From NCBI GenBank assembly GCA_016793165.1, contig JAEULA010000034.1, forward strand, positions 124,001 to 188,000: a DNA stretch of 64,000 nt. Reading direction: 5' to 3'. Below the pieces are notes generated by a model, which was not told where the DNA came from, did no database searches, and saw nothing but the letters and a program-made list of their open reading frames with translations. This stretch comes from Alphaproteobacteria bacterium. GTDB taxonomy: Bacteria; Pseudomonadota; Alphaproteobacteria; CACIAM-22H2. This document shows positions 24,939 to 35,162 of this stretch, one piece after another. Made by a program: the position numbers and the translations under genes. Numbering within the stretch: the first letter of the stretch is position 1; the number at the start of each line of letters is the position of its first letter.

Positions 24939-25543
24939 CCGCATCTCGATCGCCGCTGCTTGACCCGACCTGGCGCTATGTCGAGAAGGCGACCCTCGAC
25001 GACTTCCGGGCCGCGGACTGGGCGCTGCTCAATGCGCAGCGCGCGCCGTACTATTCCGACCAGCAGGCGCGGCAGGCGCTGCGCCTCCTCGCCGCGAGCA
25101 GCGAAGACCCCGGCTTCGGCTACCAGGTGAACAACTTCCGGCATTGCGTGCAGGCGGCGACCCTCGCGATGCAGGACGGCCGCGACGAGGAATACGTCGT
25201 GATGGCCCTCCTGCACGACATCGGCTTCGTCGCCTGCCCGAGCACCCACGGCGAGTTCGCCGCGCAGCTGCTGGCGCCGTACATCAGCGACGCCAACACC
25301 TGGCTGCTCGAGCGCCACATGTACTTCCAGGCGATCCATTGCCGCGAGCTCCCCGGGACCGATCGCTACGTTCGCGACCGCTGGCGCGGCCATCCGGCCT
25401 TCGAGGCCACCGCCGAGTTCGTGGCGAAATACGACCAGAACACGATCTCGCCGTCGCTGCCGGAAGCCCCTTTGGCGGTCTTCGAGCCGATGGTTCATCG
25501 AGTCTTCGCGCGAACGCCGCGTCAAAGGCCATTGCCTCCGTAA
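24935..25543 (+). CDS. HD-domain protein with diiron-oxygenase-like ligand set
   Basis: Helical HD-domain protein of 202 residues. Candidate metal ligands are H70 (NNFRHCVQAA), H94-D95 (ALLHDIG), H105 (STHGEFAA), H128 (LERHMYF) and D167 (AKYDQNT). This H...HD...H...H...D order is that of the mixed-valent diiron oxygenases MIOX and PhnZ, and the 24-residue gap from first His to HD equals PhnZ as I recall it. ATG 24935 overlaps the aminotransferase stop by four bases. An ordinary HD phosphohydrolase is the main alternative. There are no phosphonate genes nearby. The substrate is unknown. Confidence 0.75.
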   Translation: MTASRSPLLDPTWRYVEKATLDDFRAADWALLNAQRAPYYSDQQARQALRLLAASSEDPGFGYQVNNFRHCVQAATLAMQDGRDEEYVVMALLHDIGFVACPSTHGEFAAQLLAPYISDANTWLLERHMYFQAIHCRELPGTDRYVRDRWRGHPAFEATAEFVAKYDQNTISPSLPEAPLAVFEPMVHRVFARTPRQRPLPP

Positions 25544-25681
25544 GGCTGTCGCTCAATTGAACGGCATCCGAACGAAAAGTCTCGTTCTCGCCCGGTGCCC
25601 CAGGGCATCCTGTTTCGGAGGGTGCCGCTCCGTCCTGACCCGCAGCATTTGACACGCGCAATCGCCCTCCGGAGGCGCGCC

Positions 25682-28252
<2,571 letters not shown>

Positions 28253-28301
28253 CTCGCCGCGATCGGGACCGGCCCGGCATGCATGCAGGGGGCCCACCGC
28301 C

Positions 28302-28685
28302 ATGGCAGTGAAGCTTCTCGTCGTCGACGACGACCCCGTCACCGGAGACCTGCTCGCCCAATGCGGGCGGATCGCCAGGGTCGAGACGCGCGCCGTGGCG
28401 GATCCACGGAGCTTCTGGGCCCTGCTCGACAGCTTCCAGCCGACGGCCGTGATCGTCGACATCGTCATGCCCGAGGAGGACGGGATCACGATGCTCCGTC
28501 ACCTCGCATCCATCCGGTTGCGCATCCCCGTGGTCCTGATCAGCGCCTACAGCCACACCTACCTGCCCGCGGCCCGGCGGCTGGGCGAGGCCTATGGGCT
28601 GCCGATCGTGGCCGCGCTGCCCAAGCCGATCACCCCTTCGGCATTCGAGGACCTCGTCCGCCGGATCGAGGCCTTCGCGGGCTGA
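28302..28685 (+). CDS. Single-domain response regulator
   Basis: Receiver-only protein of 127 residues: acidic pocket D10-D11, phosphorylated D53 in VIVDIVMPEEDG, switch serine S81 and K108 in LPKPI. There is no DNA-binding or enzyme output domain, so it probably works as a phosphate shuttle or by protein contact, fed by the HPt of the preceding hybrid kinase. It starts at ATG 28302. Confidence 0.92.
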   Translation: MAVKLLVVDDDPVTGDLLAQCGRIARVETRAVADPRSFWALLDSFQPTAVIVDIVMPEEDGITMLRHLASIRLRIPVVLISAYSHTYLPAARRLGEAYGLPIVAALPKPITPSAFEDLVRRIEAFAG

Positions 28686-28789
28686 CCCGGCTGCCCGCGC
28701 GCTGCGACAACTCCGCGCCGCTTTCCTCGCAGACGGAGCCGCGACACGGCGCTAGGCTCCTCGCCCGAAGCCGCAAGGAGACGGAGCCG

Positions 28790-29773
28790 ATGAACTACGC
28801 CACCGCCAAGACGATCCGCGTCGAGGAGATCCCGGTCATCGACGTCGCGCCGCTGGCGGGCGACGACCTCGCGGCGCAGCGCGCCGTCGCGGCGCAGATG
28901 CGCGAGGCGGCGGAGCGGATCGGTTTCTTCTACGTGCGGAATCACGGCGTCCCGCAGCCGGTGGTCGACCGCATGTTCGCGACCAGCAAGGCCTTCTTCG
29001 CGCTGCCGCCCGAGACCAAGGCCGGAGTCACCATCAACGAGATCCACCGCGGCTGGCTCGCGGTCGGCCAGGCCAAGATGTATGCGGGCGCCAAGATCGA
29101 CCTGAAGGAGAGCTTCCTCTGGGGCCTGGAGCTCGGGGCCGACGATCCCGACGTGAAGGCCGGCAAGAAACTGATGGGCCCGAACCAGTGGCCGAGCTTC
29201 ATGCCGGAGATGCGCGAGGCCCTGTCGACCTACTACGACGGCATCCTGGGTTGCGGCCGGCGCCTGCTCCGCGGCTTCGCGTTGAGCCTGAATCGGCCGG
29301 CCGACTTCTTCGCCTCTCATTTCGCCAAGCCCCTGGCGCGCGGCTCGGCGATCTACTACCCGCCGCAGCCGCCCGATCTCGGCGAGACGCAGTTCGGCGT
29401 CGCCCCCCACACCGACTACGGCGGCCTCACGCTCCTGGCGCAGGACATGACCGGCGGGCTCCAGGTCCTGAACAAGGCGGGGGAGTGGGTGACCGCGCAT
29501 CCCATTCCCGGCACGCTCGTCATCAATGTCGGCGACCTGATGGCGCGCTGGACCAACAACCGCTTCAGCTCGAACGCCCACCGCGTGGTCAACACGTCGG
29601 GGCGCGAGCGCTACTCGGTGGCCGTGTTCTTCGATCCCGCCTTCGACACGGTGATCGATCCGCGCGACCTGCTCGATGATCCGACGACGGCGAAGTATCC
29701 GGCGACGACCTGCGGCGAGTACATCGTCGGGCGCTTCGACAAGGCGTTCAAATACCGCCAGCGCGCCGGCTGA
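28790..29773 (+). CDS. 2-oxoglutarate/Fe(II) oxygenase, isopenicillin N synthase family
   Basis: Non-haem iron enzyme of 327 residues. The DIOX_N part has IPVIDVAPLAG and ERIGFFYVRNHGVP. The iron triad is H207, D209 (APHTDYGGLT) and H264 (SNAHRVVN), and the 2-oxoglutarate arginine lies in ERYSVAVF. AAGGAGACGGAGCCG precedes ATG 28790. Similar bacterial proteins are mostly uncharacterised oxygenases; some resemble ethylene-forming enzyme or gibberellin-type oxidases. It starts a plus-strand run leading into a desaturase gene (13 bases), an ABC importer and a Rieske oxygenase, which hints at oxidation of an imported small molecule. Confidence 0.9.
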   Translation: MNYATAKTIRVEEIPVIDVAPLAGDDLAAQRAVAAQMREAAERIGFFYVRNHGVPQPVVDRMFATSKAFFALPPETKAGVTINEIHRGWLAVGQAKMYAGAKIDLKESFLWGLELGADDPDVKAGKKLMGPNQWPSFMPEMREALSTYYDGILGCGRRLLRGFALSLNRPADFFASHFAKPLARGSAIYYPPQPPDLGETQFGVAPHTDYGGLTLLAQDMTGGLQVLNKAGEWVTAHPIPGTLVINVGDLMARWTNNRFSSNAHRVVNTSGRERYSVAVFFDPAFDTVIDPRDLLDDPTTAKYPATTCGEYIVGRFDKAFKYRQRAG

Positions 29774-29786
29774 TCAGCCGCGGCGG

Positions 29787-30704
29787 GTGGCCACTCAGCA
29801 CGAGATCCGCGCGCTCGTCGGCCGCGAGCGCGTGCGCAGCCTGAGCGTCCGCCGCGACGGGCCCGGGCTGGCCTTCCTCGCAGCACATCTGGCGCTGCTC
29901 GTGGCGGGCGGCGCATGGATCTGGGCCTGGAGCGACGAGGCCAAGGTGATCGTGCCGATGATCCTGCACGGCATCGTCGTCGTGCATCTCTTCGCGCCGT
30001 TCCACGAGACCTCGCATGGCAGCGCCTTCGCCACGCGCCGGCTGAACGACGCCGTCGAGTGGTTCTGCGGCCTGGCCCTGGGGCTGCCGCCGACCCATTT
30101 CCGCTTCGAGCACGCCGAACACCACGCCTACACGCAGCAGCCCGGTCGCGATCCCGAGATGATCGCCAGTGCGGAGACGCTGCGCGGCTATCTCGTCTAC
30201 GCGACGGCCTGGCCCTATTTCCGCAGCCTGGTCGCCACGCTGCTGCGCCTCGCCGCCGGCCGATTCAACGAGGAGGAGCGCCGCTTCCTGCCCGACTTGC
30301 GCCGCGACGACGCGACGCGCGAGGCGCGCCTGATGCTCGTCGCCTATGGCGCCGTCGCGGCCGCCTCCGTCGTCGCCGGAAGCTGGGTCGCGGTGCAGCT
30401 GTGGCTGCTGCCGCGCATCCTCGGCGAGCCGTTCATGCGCCTGATCCGGATGTCCGAGCATGTCGGCCGACCCCAGGTCGCCGACTGGCTCGCCAACACG
30501 CGGACCGTGCTGACCTGGCGGCCGGTCCGCTGGCTCGCCTGGAACATGGCGTTCCACGCCGAGCACCACGCCGTGCCCTCGGTGCCGTTCCACGCCCTGC
30601 CGGACCTCCACGGCATCCTCGCCGACCGGCTCGCCGACGTCCGCCGCGGCTATCTCGCCACGCAGCTCCATCTGATCCGCAACGGGATCGCCCGCGGCGG
30701 TTGA
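29787..30704 (+). CDS. Fatty acid desaturase family membrane diiron enzyme
   Basis: Integral membrane protein of 305 residues with the three histidine boxes of the desaturase/hydroxylase superfamily: HETSHG, HAEHHAYT and HAEHHAVP. Hydrophobic pairs surround them (LAFLAAHLALLVAGGAWIW at the start). The start is GTG 29787, 13 bases after the preceding stop; no earlier start fits the topology. It could act on fatty acyl groups or carotenoid-like or small substrates (ketolase and hydroxylase relatives share these boxes). Position suggests co-transcription with the 2OG-Fe oxygenase. Confidence 0.86.
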   Translation: MATQHEIRALVGRERVRSLSVRRDGPGLAFLAAHLALLVAGGAWIWAWSDEAKVIVPMILHGIVVVHLFAPFHETSHGSAFATRRLNDAVEWFCGLALGLPPTHFRFEHAEHHAYTQQPGRDPEMIASAETLRGYLVYATAWPYFRSLVATLLRLAAGRFNEEERRFLPDLRRDDATREARLMLVAYGAVAAASVVAGSWVAVQLWLLPRILGEPFMRLIRMSEHVGRPQVADWLANTRTVLTWRPVRWLAWNMAFHAEHHAVPSVPFHALPDLHGILADRLADVRRGYLATQLHLIRNGIARGG

Positions 30705-30739
30705 CGCGGACCACCCCGGTCCCCGAGCATCGCGGCCTC

Positions 30740-31531
30740 ATGGCCGCCGCCACCTCCCATCGCACCGACCTCGCCAGCTGGGCGAAGTTCGCCGCCTTCG
30801 CCGCGGTCGTGATCGGCGGCGTCGTCTACGGCGCGTCGCGCATGTCCTATGCCTGGAAATGGGAGCAGGTGCCGCGCTTCATCGTGCGCGTCATCGACGG
30901 CGCCATCTACCCCGGGCCGCTCCTGAAGGGCCTCGCGGTCACGCTCGAGGTCTCGGCGGTCAGCTTCCTCGTGGCGCTCGCGATCGGCCTCGCCGCGGCG
31001 CTGTGCCGGCTCTCCGACAGCATCGTCGCGCGCGGCCTCGCGCGCGTCTATCTCGAGGCCGTGCGCAACACGCCCCTGCTGGTGCAGATCTACCTGCTCT
31101 ACTTCGTGCTCGCGCCGATCCTGAACTTCGACCGGTGGTTCGCCGCCGTGTTCGCGCTGGCCGTCTTCGAGGGCGCCTTCGCCGCGGAGATCTTCCGCGG
31201 CGGCATCCTCTCCGTGCCCAGGGGCCAGACCGAGGCCGCGATGAGCCTCGGCCTCGGCCGCGGCCTCACCTACCGGCTGGTGGTCGTTCCCCAGGCGATC
31301 CGCATCATGCTGCCGCCGCTGACCAGCCTCGCCGTGTCGCTGGTGAAGCACTCGGCGATCGTCAGCGCCATCGCCATGTTCGACCTCTTCAACGAGGCGC
31401 GGACCGTCGTCTCCGAGACATTCCTCAGCTACGAGATCTATCTGACCACCGGCGCGATCTATCTCGCGGTCACGCTGGCGCTCTCGCTCCTCGTCACACG
31501 GCTCGAGCGCCGCTTCGCGCGCGCGGGCTGA
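30740..31531 (+). CDS. Amino-acid-type ABC transporter permease (HisM/GlnP family)
   Basis: Permease of 263 residues. An N-terminal helix is followed by the family signature LEAVRNTPLLVQIYLLYFV and the EAA loop with EAAMSLGLGRGLTYRLVVVP. It starts at ATG 30740. It is paired with the permease at 32452 around a binding-protein gene, which together should form a heterodimeric channel. No ATPase gene of this family is in the window. Confidence 0.92.
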   Translation: MAAATSHRTDLASWAKFAAFAAVVIGGVVYGASRMSYAWKWEQVPRFIVRVIDGAIYPGPLLKGLAVTLEVSAVSFLVALAIGLAAALCRLSDSIVARGLARVYLEAVRNTPLLVQIYLLYFVLAPILNFDRWFAAVFALAVFEGAFAAEIFRGGILSVPRGQTEAAMSLGLGRGLTYRLVVVPQAIRIMLPPLTSLAVSLVKHSAIVSAIAMFDLFNEARTVVSETFLSYEIYLTTGAIYLAVTLALSLLVTRLERRFARAG

Positions 31532-31579
31532 ACATCGACCGCACGGACCAACGACCACGAATCAACCCAGGAGGGCATC

Positions 31580-32392
31580 ATGAAGAGACGCACATTCCTC
31601 ACCACCGCGGCGGCCGTCGGCGCCTCGCCGGCGATCGTCCGCGCCCAGGCGGGCAGCGGCCCGGTCATCGACCAGATCAAGCAGCGTGGCGTCCTGCGCG
31701 CCGGCCTCTCGACCTTCGTGCCATGGGCGATGCGCGACAAGCAGGGCGGGTTGATCGGCTTCGAGCTCGATGTCGGCAGCCGGCTCGCCCAGGACCTCGG
31801 GGTCAAGTACGAGCCCACGCCGACGGCCTGGGACGGGATCATCCCCGCCCTGCTGGCCGGCCGCTTCGACTTCATCATCGGCGGCATGTCGATCACCGAG
31901 GCGCGCTCGCAGCAGGTCGACTTCAGCGAGCCCTACTCGACCTCGGGCCTGCTGATCGCCGCCAACATCAAGCTCGCGCCGAACCACACCAAGGTCTCCG
32001 ACTTCGACCGGCCCGACTACACGCTGACCTGCCGGCGCGGCAGCACGGTGCCGGGCACGCTCTCGCGATTGACGCCGAAGGCGACGGTGCGCCAGTTCGA
32101 CGACGACGCGCAGGCGCAGCAGGAGGTCATCAACGGCCGCGCCCACGGCGTCGTGACGTCGGTGCCGAAGCCGAACTTCGCGGTGATCGAGAACCCGACC
32201 GTGCTCTACCTGCCGGTCAAGGAGGTCTTCGAGCCGCAGCGCGAGGGCATCGCGATGCGCAAGAACGATCCGACGACGCTCGCGGCCGTCAGTGACTGGG
32301 TGAAGGCCCGCCACGCCGACGGCTTCCTCAAGGCCAGGCGCGCCTACTGGTTCGAGTCGCGCGACTGGGCGAACCTGGTCGCCCAGAGCTGA
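31580..32392 (+). CDS. Amino-acid-type ABC transporter substrate-binding protein
   Basis: Periplasmic binding protein of 270 residues (family 3, HisJ/GlnH type) with a twin-arginine-like leader (MKRRTFLTTAAAVGASPAIV, cleavage near RAQAG). Signature segments are IGFELDVGSRLAQDLGVKYE and FIIGGMSITEARSQQVDFS. The canonical ligand aspartate pocket follows the family, but the bound ligand is not predictable. AGGAGGGCATC before ATG 31580 is a strong ribosome site, and a terminator-like hairpin follows, consistent with much higher output than the permeases. Confidence 0.92.
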   Translation: MKRRTFLTTAAAVGASPAIVRAQAGSGPVIDQIKQRGVLRAGLSTFVPWAMRDKQGGLIGFELDVGSRLAQDLGVKYEPTPTAWDGIIPALLAGRFDFIIGGMSITEARSQQVDFSEPYSTSGLLIAANIKLAPNHTKVSDFDRPDYTLTCRRGSTVPGTLSRLTPKATVRQFDDDAQAQQEVINGRAHGVVTSVPKPNFAVIENPTVLYLPVKEVFEPQREGIAMRKNDPTTLAAVSDWVKARHADGFLKARRAYWFESRDWANLVAQS

Positions 32393-32408
32393 CGCGACGA
32401 GAAGGAAC

Positions 32409-32437
32409 GCGGGAGGCGACACGCCGTCGCCTCCCGC
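32409..32437 (+). terminator. Intra-operon hairpin with short U-rich tail
   Basis: A 12-base perfect stem GCGGGAGGCGAC / GTCGCCTCCCGC with the 5-base loop ACGCC is followed by ATTTCGTTT. It lies between the binding-protein stop (32392) and the permease start (32452), so it should terminate part of the transcripts and protect the binding-protein mRNA from 3' decay. Confidence 0.75.
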
Positions 32438-32451
32438 ATTTCGTTTCCGGC

Positions 32452-33348
32452 ATGCGACCGCCACCGCCCGCGCCGCGCCGCGCGCGCCTCAAGCCGATCG
32501 ACTGGATCCTGCTTGCGATCACCGGCGCCGCCGTCGCGTGGTTCGCCTGGCGCGTGGCGAGCCTCGGCAACTACCGCTGGAACTGGGCGCCGATCCCGCA
32601 GTTCTTCCTGCGCTGGGATGCGTCCTCGCAGGGCTGGGTCACGAACATCCTGCTGCACGGGCTGTTCAACACCGTCCGGCTCACGATCCTCGGCATGGTA
32701 CTCGCCACGCTCATCGGCTTCGCCATCGGGCTGCTGCGCATCTCGCGCGACCCGTTCCTGCGCCTCGTCGCGCGCAGCTACGTCGAGCTGATGCGCAACA
32801 CGCCGCCGCTGGTCATCATCTTCGTCCTCTACTTCTTCCTCTCCAGCCAGCTCGTTCCCCAGCTGCAGCTGGAGCAGCGCATCCTCGCCGCGTCGCCGGA
32901 GGTGCGCGCCGTCCTCGGCGTCGCGTTCGGCGATCCGCGGCTCGTCGAGAACTTCATCGCCGGTCTGCTCTGCCTCGCCCTGTTCGAGGCGGCCTACATC
33001 GCCGAGATCGTGCGCGCCGGCATCGAGGCGATCCCGAAGGGTCAGTGGGAGGCGGCGGCCTCGCTCGGACTGAGCCGGCGGCGCATCCTCACCAAGGTGA
33101 TCCTGCCGCAGGCCGTCGCCCGCACGATCCCGCCGCTGTGCAACCAGTTCGTGTCGCTGGTGAAGGACTCGTCGATCGTGTCGCTGGTCTCGATCCAGGA
33201 GCTCACCTTCATGGCGACCGACATCGCGGTGTCGACGACGCGCATCTACGAGGTCTGGCTGACCGTCGCGGCGGTCTATTTCGCGGTCTGCTTCGCGCTG
33301 TCGCTCGTCTTCGGCCGCCTGGAGGGCCGCTACGCGCGGCGGCGCTGA
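32452..33348 (+). CDS. Amino-acid-type ABC transporter permease
   Basis: Permease of 298 residues, longer than its partner at 30740, with a proline- and arginine-rich N-terminus (MRPPPPAPRRARLKP), an extended periplasmic segment after helix 1 and the signature YVELMRNTPPLVIIFVLYFF. The EAA loop is EAAASLGLSRRRILTKVILP. No good Shine-Dalgarno sequence lies in the 14 bases between the hairpin and ATG 32452, so translation may be modest. It continues into a Rieske oxygenase gene 85 bases on. Confidence 0.9.
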   Translation: MRPPPPAPRRARLKPIDWILLAITGAAVAWFAWRVASLGNYRWNWAPIPQFFLRWDASSQGWVTNILLHGLFNTVRLTILGMVLATLIGFAIGLLRISRDPFLRLVARSYVELMRNTPPLVIIFVLYFFLSSQLVPQLQLEQRILAASPEVRAVLGVAFGDPRLVENFIAGLLCLALFEAAYIAEIVRAGIEAIPKGQWEAAASLGLSRRRILTKVILPQAVARTIPPLCNQFVSLVKDSSIVSLVSIQELTFMATDIAVSTTRIYEVWLTVAAVYFAVCFALSLVFGRLEGRYARRR

Positions 33349-33433
33349 ACGCCGATTGCCGCCCCGGGTAAGCGCGATCCATACTTGCGGAAGCGGCGCG
33401 CGGCCCGCGACCGCACTCTAGCGGGAGTTCCCC

Positions 33434-34657
33434 ATGCAAAGCCCGACCGTGGAGTCGATCCTCGGCAAGCAGGCGATCGCCGACATCGCCAAGCCGGTCG
33501 AGTCCGCCCGCGGCCTGCCGGCCGCCGCCTACACCAGCCAGGCGTTCTTCGATCTCGAGCAGCAGCGCCTCTTCCCGCGGACCTGGGTCGGCGTCGCCTT
33601 CGCCGAGGAGATCCCGCAGCCGGGCGACGCCATGCCCGTCGTCGTGGCGGGCGTGCCGCTGATCCTGCTGCGCGACGGCGCCGGCACGGTCCGCGCCTTC
33701 CACAACGTCTGCCGGCACCGCGCGACGATTATCCTCGACAAGCCGGCGACGAAGCTGCGCAGCCTGCAGTGCCCGTATCACGCCTGGACCTACGGCCTCG
33801 ACGGCGCCCTGAAGGCGACGCCGTTCTGGGACGGCACGCCCGACTCCTCGCGGACCGCGCCCGACACCGCATCGAACGGGCTGGTGCCGGTGCGCTGCGG
33901 CGTGTGGAACCACGTGATCTTCGTGAATCTCGACGGCAAGGCACCGCCGCTGGCCGACTATGTCCGACCAGTCGACAGGTTCCTCGCCGACCTCGATCTC
34001 GACGGCCTGCGCCTGGCCCATCGGCACGGGTGGGAGTTCAAGGCGAACTGGAAGCTCGTGAACGACAACTGGGAGAACTACCACCACGTCTGGGTCCATG
34101 AGGGCGTGTTCGACAAGATGTCGGAGGAGGTCGACCTCGGGACGGGCGAGTCCTACACGGAGATGTCGCCCGAAGGCAGCGTGCTCGTCCTGCGGCGCAA
34201 GGACTCCGCGCCGTCGCGCCAGGCCTCGGCACCGCTCGCCGCGCACGCGATGCCGCCGATCGCGACGCGTCCGGGCGCGGCGCCGTTCCGGGGCTGCACC
34301 GGCGCCGTCCTTCCCAACACGACCGTCACGATCGGCATCAGCAGCTACGCGCCGGCAATCTACACGCCGATCGCCCCCGGGCTCACGCGCGTGAGCATGG
34401 CCTGGTATTTCGTCGGCGACGCCGCGACCGACCGCGCGCATGCCGCGGGCCGGGAAAAGGTCCTCGACCGCTGGCTCGGCGAATCGCGCGACCTTGCCGG
34501 CCGGACCGGGATCCGCAGCCAGGATCATTGGTGCATGGAGTTGCAGCAGGCCGCGCGCGGATCACCGGTGGCCGACCAGGTCCAGTTCTCCCCGACCTGG
34601 GAGAGGAACGTGCACTATTTCGAGAAGTGGGTGGTCGACCGGCTCGCCGAGGCGTGA
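33434..34657 (+). CDS. Rieske non-haem iron oxygenase alpha subunit, betaine/carnitine-type
   Basis: Oxygenase of 407 residues. The Rieske [2Fe-2S] ligands are C93, H95 (VCRHRA) and C113, H116 (CPYHAW). The mononuclear iron site is in DNWENYHHVWVH, with H217 and H222 five residues apart. This WENYHH form is the one I associate with oxygenases of quaternary amines (choline, glycine betaine, carnitine, stachydrine), which N-demethylate or hydroxylate their substrate. GCGGGAGTTCCCC precedes ATG 33434. It lies after an ABC importer and faces the soxBDAG operon, fitting a betaine-to-sarcosine route. No ferredoxin reductase gene is adjacent. Confidence 0.85.
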   Translation: MQSPTVESILGKQAIADIAKPVESARGLPAAAYTSQAFFDLEQQRLFPRTWVGVAFAEEIPQPGDAMPVVVAGVPLILLRDGAGTVRAFHNVCRHRATIILDKPATKLRSLQCPYHAWTYGLDGALKATPFWDGTPDSSRTAPDTASNGLVPVRCGVWNHVIFVNLDGKAPPLADYVRPVDRFLADLDLDGLRLAHRHGWEFKANWKLVNDNWENYHHVWVHEGVFDKMSEEVDLGTGESYTEMSPEGSVLVLRRKDSAPSRQASAPLAAHAMPPIATRPGAAPFRGCTGAVLPNTTVTIGISSYAPAIYTPIAPGLTRVSMAWYFVGDAATDRAHAAGREKVLDRWLGESRDLAGRTGIRSQDHWCMELQQAARGSPVADQVQFSPTWERNVHYFEKWVVDRLAEA

Positions 34658-34665
34658 CGCCGGAC

Positions 34666-34696
34666 GCGTCGCGCGGCCGGCCTCGGGACGCGACGC
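34666..34696. terminator. Hairpin between convergent Rieske and soxG genes
   Basis: Perfect 8-base arms GCGTCGCG (34666-34673) and CGCGACGC (34689-34696) around a 15-base loop, 8 bases after the Rieske stop codon. No T-run follows. Confidence 0.35.
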
Positions 34697-34760
34697 CATA
34701 CGCCGGAGTGTCGGACGATCCGGCGGGCGACGCCTGCCGGCCGCCGCGAGGCGAACCGCG

Positions 34761-35162
34761 TCAGAGCTGCCGCAGCCAGGCCTCGAACCACGCAGCGTAG
34801 CTGCGCTCGACCCGCAGTTCGAACACGTCCGCCGCGACGACGCGCACGAGCACCGTGACGCCGCCCATCACGGTGCGCGTCGCAGCGCCGGCGGGCAGGC
34901 GATCGAGGTCGAGAAGGCAGGCCTTTGCCATGAGCTCGCACGCCCCCGGACCGGACAGGCGCCAGCCGTCGATCGAGTCGCCGACATCGACGGCCAGCGC
35001 GCCCGCCAGCTCGGGAATCTCGGCGGCGACCGCGTCGAGCACCAGCCATTCGCGCTCGCCCAGTCGAAGTACCGCGCGGACCGGCAGCGGGCCGGGATCG
35101 ATCGCGCCGTCGATCGAGACGAGGCGCTCGGGACCAAGCGATGCGAGGTCGCAGGCGCTCAT
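34761..35162 (-). CDS. soxG: Sarcosine oxidase gamma subunit
   Basis: Small subunit (133 residues) of heterotetrameric sarcosine oxidase: AAEIPELAGALAVDVGD-like core, then GGVTVLVRVVAADVFELRVE and the C-terminal RSYAAWFEAWLRQL. ATG 35162 overlaps the soxA stop by four bases. It is somewhat shorter than many SoxG proteins (often near 180-200 residues), mainly at the N-terminus. The identity rests on both the tail sequence and the soxB-D-A-G order. Confidence 0.85.
   Translation of the reverse strand: MSACDLASLGPERLVSIDGAIDPGPLPVRAVLRLGEREWLVLDAVAAEIPELAGALAVDVGDSIDGWRLSGPGACELMAKACLLDLDRLPAGAATRTVMGGVTVLVRVVAADVFELRVERSYAAWFEAWLRQL

Noticed and set aside
24935-25543. Assignment as a phosphonate-degradation PhnZ
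   Set aside because: No phosphonate transporter, PhnY-type oxygenase or C-P lyase genes nearby, and the tyrosine/glutamate lid residues I associate with PhnZ are not evident before H70.
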